This document shows positions 20,501-28,592 of a DNA stretch of 64,000 nucleotides, one piece after another. The translations under genes and the position numbers were made by a program. The notes beneath the pieces are model-generated. The model ran no database searches and was not told where the DNA came from. It worked only from the letters and a program-made list of their open reading frames with translations. The stretch lies in NCBI GenBank assembly GCA_907165135.1, contig OU015567.1, positions 12,157,001 to 12,221,000 of the forward strand, in the 5' to 3' direction. Numbering within the stretch: position 1 is the stretch's first letter; each line of letters starts with the position of its first letter. Origin of the DNA: Oikopleura dioica (lineage: Eukaryota; Chordata; Appendicularia; Copelata; Oikopleuridae).

Positions 20501-23422
20501 TTTCTCGTCAGCAGTCGGATTTCGCAGAGTTTTTCGATCGAAAGAAATGAATTCGGCAACAATTTACACCAAATGTCCCAAAACAAAGAATTTTCACCCA
20601 ATAGGTGTAAGTTCCCATTAGGTGTAAATATCCATTAGGTGTGTTACACCTTCTAGAAAATTACACCTAATGGAATTTACACCTAATGGGTATTTACACC
20701 TAATGGGCCCTACTCGAAAAAGAAGAGAAAGAAGCCCTTGAATACTCGGCTGGAATCCCGATGACGGCGTAAGTAGGCCACAGAATGGCAATTTAGTCCC
20801 CCTCAGTAACCTCAGTAGACATTTCTGTTTCTTCTCAGTGACCGACGAAACGAGTCTTCTGGTTCGCTTTCATCACTTGTTTCGAAGATTTCGAACATCT
20901 CCACCGGCAGCAAAACGAGCATCTACGGAGTCGTCAAGAAGAACGACCTGATTCTCGAGGACGACGAAGAAAACGATGAGAGCCTAAACGATGGATCGGA
21001 GGGTGAAGGTGAGAAAAAGTTGCGTTTTACGTTAAACATGGTTCTTGATCAAGTTTTGGGCGATAAAACACAGCTAGCTCAATAGCAACTTTGATCCAAG
21101 AAAATCAACCACTAAAATAACTCGCTTATCAGCCTGAAATTCAAAAAATAACTACCAGATCGCGTAATCGCTTGACAAAATAATTGGATGATTTGCAAAA
21201 ATGAACTAAAAAATTGAACAGCTTGCAATCAGTACGCCAAAATAACCGGTTATAATCAGACGTCGTTCAAAAATTAAAGTACCGTAGACTGTACGGTCCA
21301 TAGAGAAAAGTCATCTTGAATAGACATCGCCTGAACAATTTCTAACCCCTCAAATTGAAGTTCAAAAGCGACCGGTTTGTAATGAACACTCTGACGGTCA
21401 AATAAGCTCTCTCACAAGAAATTATAGGCGCTTTGCCTCGGCACATGCCACAGGAATCTTCTCGCCGAAATTCCACATTATGCACATTCGCAAAAATACC
21501 GGCAGAGCGCTTGTTCTTTCTTCTGAATTCACTTCGCATTCAGTCGAAAAACGCTAAATGTGTTTAACCTATGCTCGGGCGAAAGTGAAATCGGGATTTG
21601 ATTCAACTAACCTCCGGGTTCCCACGCGTGACAGCAGCTCAGTTGCGTGAGGCGACAAATGACTGTAGAAGCTATTTACAATTAACTCTAAGTCTTCTAG
21701 AGATGCGATACATGTTCAGCCACTTACAAGCATTCTCCGCCTGCTTAGACGCATTCGCACACGGCGGCAACGACGTCGGGTAAGCACCACTGTAAATACC
21801 GATTTAAATTTGCTCGTTCGAGAATAAGAACCGGATCAAGACAAAGGGTTCTCACGTTCTCAGTCGCCGGATAAGCTCCAATTGACAAATTTCGCTTTCT
21901 TGAAAGAAATTACACGAGGATTATTTTAACCACTATTTTGTAGGAACTCCATTGGTCCAGTTCTAGCGCTCTGGTCGGCCTTTTCAGCTGGAAATCTTCT
22001 TTTCGGGCAGGGTCATTATTGAAAAACGGGATTATTGAACCTTGCAAAAATTGAGGATGAATATGAGCGAATATTGTGACCCCGAAAAAAGCTGATGCTC
22101 CTGATCCATGGATTATTGCGTACGGTTGTGCTGGCATCGTGTTGGGATTATGGGTGCTCGGGCGACGTGTGATTGAGACTGTTGGAGAAGATATTGCCGA
22201 AATCACCCCTGCAAGGTAAAAACTGCAGTTGCCACTTTTCCCTTGCCGAAATTGCAATGGCTCTAATTTTTAACTCCGGTCGAGCGAGAATCACAAATTA
22301 TTGACACAGGGTTTCATGAAGCCAAACAACCTTCACATTTAAAATCGCGATATGCGCGGCGACCCAATAATTTCGCGAACTTTACGGGCGAATTACACGG
22401 GCACCATCATTCCGAACACGCGCCGACTCCGTTTTTAGAAAAATGACTCGGATCTAAGTAAGCACAAGATTTGAAAAAATGGCTCGACTCAGCAAGTTCC
22501 ATAAATTCCAGAGTCATGACATTTCCATTGACGGAAAAAAGAGGTCCAGTTTTAATTGTACAAAGTTTGTGGGTAGCAATTAATTTCCGTGTGTTGGAAA
22601 TGTAACGTGTAAATTTCGCGTATTGAATTTTCGCCTCTCAAAATGGAAAAACAGCGAAACTGAATCTCTCGTAATCTTCACGTCTTCAGGTGCACTCGGC
22701 GGTACCATACACGGAGTTCACTTTTAGAACTTTGCGCGCCAGACAAAATATTGTTTCTGCACTGACACACATACTTGATAAAGAAATGGCTGAATCTGAC
22801 GTTGTAACCAGGTTTTAGAGGCTTCTCGATCGACATCATGGCCGGGCTGACTGTCTTGTTGGGATCCAACTATGGAATTCCTCTTTCGACAACTCATTGC
22901 AAGGTATAAATTCGGGGCTGCCAGAAAAATTTTAGAGTTTTCGAAAAGCTTTTCTAAAGCTATAATTTTTAAGTTAAGTTAGAGTACAGGCAGAGGTGCT
23001 TTTACTGCGCGAAAATCCTATCTCGCTCTAAAATAAAAGTTTCGTTGGCTTAGCGAACCATTATTATTGCCTGCGTGAAATTTCCAAAAATATTCTAGCA
23101 CTCGCTCGTTTCATTCAAAAGAGATGCAGCATATTTTCTGAATGGAAATCTTTCGCAAGGGCAATTCTAAAGCTCCGGTTTTTATATTTTTCTTAAAATA
23201 AACATGCAACAAAGAAAAGCCCTCCAATTTCGTAATCCTTTCCTCTACCCTTATTTATGTTTAATCAAGGTGGGAGCGGTGGTCGCCGTCTCTTTAATTC
23301 ACAATCGCAATGCAGTTTCATGGAGAACGTTCGGCAACATTGCCTGGGCCTGGATCGTAACACTTCCTGTTTCCGGCGCTATTTCCGCCTTCTTTTACTG
23401 GCTTATCATCAAGTTGCTGTAA
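11598..23422 (+). CDS. SLC20A: Sodium/phosphate cotransporter, PiT (SLC20) family
   Basis: Fourteen exons join without a frame break to 540 residues: 11598-11778, 12007-12054, 12098-12168, 12429-12540, 12613-12759, 12881-13153, 13201-13287, 20723-20768, 20839-21008, 21701-21779, 21944-21990, 22092-22215, 22819-22903, 23270-23422. Both PiT signatures are present: [16 protein letters not shown] in exon 1 and [13 protein letters not shown] across exons 10-11, each at the start of one PHO4 half. [12 protein letters not shown] and STTHCK mark the later parts of each half. An acidic cytoplasmic loop (exons 7-9) is shorter than in vertebrates, where the protein is about 650 residues. It imports inorganic phosphate with sodium at the plasma membrane. 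Introns 1, 3, 4, 7 and 11 have GA-AG borders and intron 5 GC-AG. Intron 7 holds a 7.1-kb transposon. The start follows an AG (CATTCAG) that could accept a spliced leader. Confidence 0.93.
13616..13732 (+). repeat. Left terminal inverted repeat of the MULE
   Basis: Starts GGGTGAGGCCCATT and matches the inverted right end (GAGTAGGGCCCATT) at 11 of the first 14 positions, then almost continuously for about 115 bp. It is built from sub-repeats of TTAGGTGTAAAT in direct and inverted orientation around a central TTCTAGAAGGTGT segment, so the end is itself palindromic. Sub-terminal repeats of this kind are often transposase binding sites. Confidence 0.85.
14213..15145 (+). pseudogene. ALADIN (AAAS)-like WD40 fragment captured in the MULE
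   Basis: Exon-like blocks at about 14213-14346, 14389-14706, 14750-14856, 14902-15053 and 15107-15145 are separated by GT-AG introns. They read as WD40 sequence: [18 protein letters not shown], then [19 protein letters not shown], then [17 protein letters not shown], then [20 protein letters not shown]. The order and spacing match the ALADIN nucleoporin from memory. A TAA at 14575-14577 replaces a residue just before an IWD motif, and a frameshift lies between about 14600 and 14640. Upstream residues are not recognisable as the normal ALADIN N-terminus. Whether an intact copy exists elsewhere in the genome cannot be seen. The family call is from memory. Confidence 0.6.
15146..17102 (-). CDS. 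C48 (Ulp1/SENP-type) cysteine protease of the MULE
   Basis: Reading minus, the gene begins with a segment upstream of 17010 ([16 protein letters not shown], faintly OTU-like). A repetitive acidic stretch follows, with three [11 protein letters not shown]-type units. A long exon (16733-15411) holds the protease start, with catalytic His in [12 protein letters not shown] and Asp in IYDSLN. After a short break (15374-15410, probably an intron), the exon 15373-15146 carries the Gln and nucleophilic Cys in [16 protein letters not shown]. His, Asp, Gln and Cys are thus all present in the order expected for the Ulp1 fold. In plant MULEs such proteases accompany the transposase, with an unproven role in transposition. 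The exact exon joins (about 16744-16733 and 15411-15373) are uncertain. Confidence 0.75.
17195..17405 (+). pseudogene. ISWI (SMARCA1/5)-like fragment captured in the MULE
   Basis: A plus-strand exon after an acceptor (CTTTTAG) reads [20 protein letters not shown] followed by RKIFAGE and [16 protein letters not shown]. This matches, from memory, the region just after the helicase domain of ISWI remodellers (DQN..., then MIRHGA, then VFA). An in-frame TGA lies just upstream of the match, and the exon is surrounded by transposon sequence, so it is a dead fragment rather than a gene. Confidence 0.65.
17496..17706 (+). other. Coding-like exon of unknown origin in the MULE
   Basis: Open plus-strand frame ([20 protein letters not shown], then [16 protein letters not shown]) ending at a possible GT donor (AAAG then GTAAAA at 17701). 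It has protein-like composition and no recognised family. Given its neighbours it may be another captured exon. Confidence 0.35.
17730..18895 (-). pseudogene. MULE transposase, probably degenerate
   Basis: Two coding blocks. The upstream block, 18895-18302, starts with a Cys/His-containing segment ([20 protein letters not shown], later [18 protein letters not shown]) resembling the FLYWCH/WRKY-type zinc finger that precedes MULE transposases. The downstream block, 18095-17730, holds the MULE core: [19 protein letters not shown], then the second catalytic Asp in [11 protein letters not shown], then [13 protein letters not shown] cannot find the first catalytic Asp (normally in DGTF) between the blocks, and the C-terminal Glu region is missing or unrecognised, so the gene looks broken or its exons are rearranged by captured DNA. 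Confidence 0.65.
17790..17863. repeat. 17-bp perfect inverted repeat inside the transposase gene
   Basis: CTGTCCTGCCCGGCGTT at 17790-17806 is followed 40 bases later by its exact reverse complement at 17847-17863. The arms are GC-rich in AT-rich surroundings and both are coding on the minus strand, flanking the CSFHLYQ motif. The RNA would form a strong stem-loop. Confidence 0.8.
18953..19041 (+). other. Splice-bounded coding-like exon of unknown origin in the MULE
   Basis: Between a good acceptor (TGATTTCAG) and a good donor (TTTTAG then GTAAGT) one frame is fully open ([20 protein letters not shown] then MIYSIEKRF). No family is recognised. It lies just upstream of the topoisomerase-like fragment and may be a further captured exon. 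Confidence 0.35.
19090..19573 (-). other. Minus-strand coding-like blocks, possibly 5' exons of the transposase gene
   Basis: A block at 19573-19370 starts with an ATG and reads as a charged segment ([20 protein letters not shown], then [16 protein letters not shown]). A second block at about 19200-19095 reads [20 protein letters not shown] and stops soon after. Both lie upstream of the transposase on the same strand. Whether they belong to it, or are captured DNA in the other orientation, cannot be settled. Confidence 0.35.
19258..19359 (+). pseudogene. Topoisomerase 3-like exon captured in the MULE
   Basis: One exon bounded by an acceptor (CTATTTAG) and a GT donor (CAAG then GTAATT). It reads [20 protein letters not shown] followed by VYPYDK. 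From memory this matches the TOP3-alpha segment in which a conserved GL..I...YL(D/E)VYPYD motif precedes the next helical domain. It is a single isolated exon inside the transposon. Confidence 0.55.
19744..20400 (+). pseudogene. Broken coding fragment, possibly helical-repeat protein, in the MULE
   Basis: A single frame runs from about 19744 to beyond 20300, interrupted by one TAG at 19951-19953. It reads as amphipathic helices ([20 protein letters not shown], then [20 protein letters not shown], then [17 protein letters not shown]) as in armadillo or HEAT-type proteins. I do not recognise the parent gene. After about 20350 the frame becomes low-complexity. It is probably another captured host fragment. 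Confidence 0.4.
20597..20715 (-). repeat. Right terminal inverted repeat of the MULE
   Basis: Inverted copy of the left end, with the same TTACACCTAATGG sub-repeats and the same palindromic layout, ending ATGGGCCCTACTC directly before the right GAAAAAGAA target duplication. A few substitutions and small indels distinguish it from the left copy, so the insertion is not brand new. Confidence 0.85.
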
Positions 23423-24312
23423 ATAGATAGAATAAATGATTAAAATAATCTTAAAATCGAAAGCTGCAAAGGCTTAAAAACAAAGAGAAAACTATCGTGT
23501 AAAACTTCATTTTTTTTCGAAAAATTTTGGCCGCTAAAAATGATCGATCGTTTGAACAGCTGATTTGCGACTCACGAGCTTGATCGTGTTTCGCCGCTCG
23601 TTTGTCTTCATGAGTAGCGTTTAGTTTTTTGTCGCTTTTCACCAAAACAAGTGGCGCTTTTTGATTTTTAGGTGATTATTTGACTGGTATTTTGAATGAT
23701 AACTCTGAGTCTGATACTATTTGGAAATATGATTTTGATAATCTCAATCAATCAGCTTTTGGCCCCGCCCTGGTTACGAAACGATAATTATCGAACTTCA
23801 GTTTTCAAGCTAAGATTTTTTCCAAGAGTTAACCAAGTTGCCAATTACTTTCTCTTTGTCATTCCTTTTATAGAAAATATGCAGATAATAAACTACAAGT
23901 GCTACAAGCAGATGTTTAGACGGGTCAAGAAGTTGTTTACCGCCTCGGAAATGATTAGGTCAGCCGGGAAATGATATTTCCGTGGGTTACCTACCACGAC
24001 CTTTTTCTTTTCCGATGATGCGTGTGTTCTTGCAGCGAAACTTTATTCAGCCTATTTATTCAAGCAGATAAATGGGCCAGGAGATGCGTTTACATTTCGC
24101 ACGGAGTAGGCTCCTCTTGTTCGAACAAGATGGTCTGTGCCGTTTCTAGTGGAAAGACGGGAGCTAAAATGACCATGGCAGATGCTATCCACAGCCACTA
24201 TTTCTTCTGAGCATCTTTTATGGTTTTCTTGGTGCTACTTATAATTACATTATTGCAATTAATGAATGTCAATCATCAAAAAACAGCTTGGATTGAATAA
24301 TATCAAGAAAAC
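23423..24312. other. Intergenic stretch after the phosphate transporter
   Basis: AATAAA at 23431 is a plausible polyadenylation signal for the transporter. Short plus-strand frames at 23696-23974 and 24022-24210 have no recognised features. Nothing else can be supported. Confidence 0.45.
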
Positions 24313-25337
24313 CTACGTAAGCCAAGTTATTGCACTGGCCAGTGTTCTTGAGCAAAGGGGAATTCCAACTTCTTTCTCTCGGTATTCACCCACTGTCCAT
24401 CCAGAGACAAGATTCGCTGGAAAATTATCGTTAGGCAATGAATCTATTTCGATCACGCGAAACTCTTCAGACCAAAGAAATCTTGCAGAGTTGTAAGGAA
24501 GATATTCCTCGATGAAGGTCTTGTTGATTCTGAGGACATCGGAAGGAAAGTTATTGCCGTATTGGAAATATACAGTGAAGTTTTCATCTTTGTTGAGTTT
24601 TTTGAGATACTACCATGTTTTCCTGGTAGATTGTTGAGAAACTCTTTCTTTTAGGAAATCGCTCTCACGAAAATAAATCCTTGATAGTCGCACTCCTTCA
24701 ACATCATTTAGCTTGTATAAACAGCCTTTAGCGAGCATATACCCTTAAATTCATTAAACTCGTTAGAAAATTAGGTTATTCAAAATATTACCAAGGTGAT
24801 CATTAGCACCAATGAATTCCTCGAGCAAAGTCGTGATAATTTTTTCGTCTTCGCCAGTCGCAGTTGTATTAACACCAAGTTCAAGCGAGTAAAAAGCATC
24901 AATCCAAAACATGTTATTCTTCTCAATCTCAAGATGCTCAATATCAGGAGTCATCAAAATCTCAAAGCCCTGCTTGGGCAATGTCATATTCCGGCTCAAA
25001 CAGACATCTCGAGCTTCGAAGAAAAAAGTACCGCCCTCGCGTTGATCAATGAACAGTCCGTCGCGAATTTCGCCGTTGATTTTAACTTTGATGTCGTAAG
25101 TTCTCTCCAACGGTTTCTCCAACTTTTCAAAAATCAAAAATAATTTTCTTTATATTTTATGATTTTTTGGCGTTTTTGACATTCCGGAAAATCAAACGGC
25201 AGAGAAATCTCTTCCATGAGTTGATGCACTCCTTCAGTCAAATTCCCTGGCATAAAAAACAAGATAAAAGAGAGCACCATCGTCAGAATGAGTGAAAAAC
25301 CTCCTAAAAGAGTGAAGCCAGGTTTTTTCCAATTCAT
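24313..25337 (-). CDS. Unrecognised single-pass membrane or secreted glycoprotein
   Basis: The start is an ATG at 25337 (MNWKKPGF), followed by a strong hydrophobic segment (LLGGFSLILTMVLSFILFF), so it is a signal anchor or signal peptide. Coding continues through 25137-24763, about 24725-24640 and about 24610-24313, with small introns between. The predicted lumenal part has several Asn-X-Ser/Thr sites (NLT, NMT, NTT, NFT, NKT) and a few cysteines. I do not recognise a family. It lies on the same strand as a second unrecognised exon and a paraoxonase, which also starts with a membrane anchor, so the three may be co-expressed. Exact introns in the C-terminal half are not resolved. Confidence 0.6.
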
Positions 25338-25681
25338 ATTTTCTCTCAATAAAATGATAGTTTTTGAAAGTTTTGGAGCTTTTTATGAAGGATTAAATTT
25401 AGGCGAGCGAGTGAGGCGGAACAATTTATTCAAAATTATTCAAAAACATTTTTGCTTCTCAAGAACAGGATAGAACCCCTTATGGGTGATGATTAATAAC
25501 ATATTTTTATGCAAGGCCGGCTCTTATCTTCGTACGAATGGAACATACGCGCTGCACATGGAAATTCTTTGCTTGAGTACTCTGTAATTTCAAAGTCTTT
25601 AGAGTTATAGAAAGTTTCTTCGTTACCAGCTCATTCTTCGTCTTTTCGAAATTTTGAGAAAGAAGCAGCCATCGAAGAAAT

Positions 25682-26057
25682 TTAATGGCTGCTGAAATTC
25701 TTCATTTTGTCTGTTATCGAATATTGAAATTCCTTTGAATTCCGGATTAAAGGACAGATCAAATGCAATAATTTTATAATTTCATGGCCGATTATGGTCA
25801 TTTCTACGTTGCCACGAGCTGTCCACCACAAGTGAGTATGGATTCCGTGGATTTGAGTGGGATTCTCACTCACCACCGCTTTTCTTCGTGCCTTCTTTAA
25901 CAAACCGTAAGCGCTCAATTTTAGAATCATAAATCCACAATCGTGTCTAGTCCCGTTTGTCTCTTCAATACTCAATTTTACGTTAAATGATAAAATCGGA
26001 AAGAAACTGTCTTTTGTAACTAGCGATAAGTTTTTCGAGTTTATGGGCTCGCTGTCG
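25682..26057 (-). CDS. Terminal exon of an unrecognised gene
   Basis: A long minus-strand frame (DDYAPDDSEPINSKNLSLVT, then SIEETNGTRHDCGFMILKLS, then IHTHLWWTARGNVEMTIIGH) ends with a stop at 25682. An acceptor (ACTACAG) just upstream could start the exon. Upstream exons were not found with confidence. The composition is protein-like and includes an NGT glycosylation site, but no family is recognised. Confidence 0.45.
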
Positions 26058-26308
26058 TCAGGAGCATAATCATTTATCGCCGCATTTGTGCTGTAGTTCG
26101 GGTGAAATGCATTTTAGACAGGCCGCCTCGTCCAAATGAACTCCAAAGGTGGCAGCCAGTCACCAGTCCCTGACTTGCCCAGGCATTCCTGACAGGCTCA
26201 ACAAGCTGCAAACGGGCGAGGGTGAGAAGCGTCACTTTAGCTTCCGAATATTCGAACGCTGATTTTTCGCTCAAAAAATCTTTTTCTCAAGAATTCTTTT
26301 TTTTTAAT

Positions 26309-27525
26309 TTATTTTCGTGTGCAAATCATGAAATCAGCTCCAGGAGAGCCCATCAGAATATGTTGCTCCCATTCAACCGCGATCGAACATTGTCGGAACT
26401 CGTCTCCGTTGTCGAAGTAGATCTGCTCGGCTTCATAAGACCCAGCTGGAATTTTGTAAATCTCGGAACCAATCGGCTTTCCATTGAAAAGATGATCTCC
26501 CATGTTCGTTCCTCCGCCAATGAACATGTCGCCAGCTTTGTTCATCCAAATATTGTCATGAACAACTTCCAGGGCGACATTTCGTTTGAAAGTCAAATCT
26601 GAAAATAAGCTTGAAATCATGGAGGACTCTTTTACCTTTGTTGATCGGATCGATTTGGTAGACCGACATGTAGTTCGCCAAACTGAGAGCAACAAACAGC
26701 TCATTTCCTCGCTTTTGAACTCCGTTCGGGAATGCCAAAGTCGGATATGTTTTCAGCTCACAGTTGCTTCCATTACAGTAAGCAATCGAGCCAAGTAACA
26801 TGTGTGAGGTCACCTCAAGTTTTCTCAGCCAGGGGGTGGTTTGTTTAGAATGAAAGTTGTTGGAGACTTAAATTTACGTCTTACGTATGATTTAAAGTAT
26901 TACTGTAGAATTCATCCTCCCCGATGACATTGAGATCATTGATATTTCGGAAAACTTTGTCGTCTGCGAAGGTCTTCATCCAAATCAGCTCCCGTTTGTT
27001 TTCGGCAAGTCTGTACTTTTCAACTGTCTCGCGGCTCATGTTTTCTCCATGGTTGACGATGTATAGAAATATTTGACCCTTTATCTCAAGGATATCAAGT
27101 CCGTGAGGATTAAGGTGAGGGCCACTGAGGCTGAGCTCAGTTAGTTCTGGCGATTTCTTTGATCGAGCTACTACTTTATCTGATTCGAATGATTTCAAGT
27201 TAATTTCAGCTCTAGCCTTAGTCAAATCCATCGAATAAATCTTTCCACCTCCTTCTGAATTCACAAAAGGCGGGTATCTCAGTCCAGAAGTTATAAAAGC
27301 CAACCCATCACTTGAAGTAGCAATATCTTCGGCGCCAACGTCAAACAACAATTTCTTGCAATTATGATCGTCGAAATGCTTGATCTTCAATGTATCTGGA
27401 TTGTGGCGATAGCCGAATAACGTAACAGATTTATTGACATAGAAAGCGACGAAGCAAAGGACGAGAAATTTTATGCTGAAAATGTTGCTCAAGAAGCCTT
27501 TTTTCTCGGTTTTCAAATTTTTCAT
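26309..27525 (-). CDS. PON: Paraoxonase/arylesterase (PON) family
   Basis: The exon 27525-26885 encodes an N-terminal hydrophobic anchor (IKFLVLCFVAFYVN) and the first half of the beta-propeller. A GT-AG intron leads to an exon reading LLGSIAYCNG, and the last part reads to a stop at 26309. Residues corresponding to the PON calcium and catalytic sites are visible: NPHG (catalytic His), VNHGEN, NINDLNVIG (Asn-Asp calcium ligands), PNGV and HDNIW (Asp-Asn). The motif GLAFITSGLRYP near the N-terminus is typical. PONs are calcium-dependent lactonases/arylesterases kept at membranes or on lipoproteins by an uncleaved N-terminal segment. About 350 residues are expected. Confidence 0.9.
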
Positions 27526-27814
27526 TAAGAATTTCTCTCAAATAAATTGATCTTAAAATGACTAAAAACCGTAGCCATCTTGTACTTCTCTAAAGGTCAC
27601 TCTACTATTTTTGATGCTCGTCTGTTTCTTTCTGCAGCGCCAATATTTGACTAACAAAAGAGTTCACTTTTTACAATGCTGCGCTTGAAAACAAATGGCT
27701 GTAATTTCACTTGAAATAGGACGCTTTTTTCTATAAATATATTTATTTGAAAGGAGCACATAACAAAAAGGAACGTAAGGAACAAAATATTAAGATATAA
27801 ATTCTGATCAGAAG

Positions 27815-28592
27815 TTATTGTGTGATCCACGGACGAAAGGGCCCATTGTCAGGGCTCGAGCGGAAACGCTTGCGAGTCACTCCAATGGTAGCGCTAGAAA
27901 TAGGCACAATCGTTGATTTAGCCCTGGTCAAGGTTTGGTTGACTGGGACAGTAATTTCTACTTCGGGTTCGGAGTCAGAGTTGGGATTGGTTCCGGTGGA
28001 ATTGGATTCGGCGTTGGCAAAGAGAGCCTTTTCGATGTCGGGTTCAAGTTTCGCCCGCTTTGGGTTCTGGTTCATTTGAGCAAGAGCGTAAGGGTAAACG
28101 GGGCTTATTGGTGACATGGGAATTCTACAGGCGGGGATAAACGGAGTGGTGCTCAGCTGACAGGCTGACTTTTGACGAGCTGGGAGACGGGGGCGAACAC
28201 CTTCTCGTGGATTGTACATGTGTGGGCTAGGCAGCATCCCGTAAAAAGCTCGAAGAGTCTTTAGATATTCGACAGCGTTCTCTAGAATATCTGCTTTTTC
28301 AAGCTTCGAGTGACAAGTGACCTGAAGATAGGTTGTAAAGAAATTGTTGAAATCAAGGAAGACTTACGTCGCGGCCCATGACTTCAAGGAGAAGATTTTT
28401 CATTTCATTCAGCGCCTTATTCATTCTCTCTCGTCTTCGTTTCTCCATCAATGGTTTTGTGGCTTGCATCTAGAAATATATGTAAGCTACAGTTTCCCTA
28501 ACTTTGCAAACCTGTCGATCAAAAGAACCAGGAGTAGAGGGAGTCTTCGGAATCGCCTCTTGTGCAAGTGTTGTTTTGCTTACTTGGCTCAT
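27815..28592 (-). CDS. HES: HES-type bHLH transcriptional repressor, FRPW variant
   Basis: Three exons (28592-28512, 28469-28368, 28321-27815) join in frame to 229 residues. The basic region carries the proline typical of Hairy/E(spl) proteins (ATKPLMEKRRRERMNKALNE). Helix 2 reads HSKLEKADILENAVEYLKTL. The C-terminus is FRPWITQ, which replaces the usual WRPW Groucho-binding tetrapeptide by FRPW three residues before the end. I see no clear Orange domain after the bHLH; the linker runs quickly into a proline-rich region. HES factors bind N-box or class C sites as dimers and recruit Groucho/TLE, often downstream of Notch. Confidence 0.88.

Larger units (their letters stand above)
13616..20715. 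mobile_element. 7.1-kb Mutator-like (MULE) transposon with captured host exons
   Basis: The element is bounded by a 9-bp direct repeat, GAAAAAGAA, at 13607-13615 and 20716-20724, the usual target-duplication length for Mutator-like elements. Its ends are inverted repeats of about 115 bp. The minus strand encodes a MULE transposase region and a C48 cysteine protease, a pairing known from some plant MULEs (KI-MULE/Kaonashi type). The plus strand carries several splice-bounded fragments that resemble unrelated host genes (ALADIN, ISWI, topoisomerase 3, others), which is the Pack-MULE pattern. The element lies in intron 7 of the phosphate transporter gene, in mixed orientation. Stops in the captured pieces and a broken transposase suggest it is not currently autonomous. 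Confidence 0.85.
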
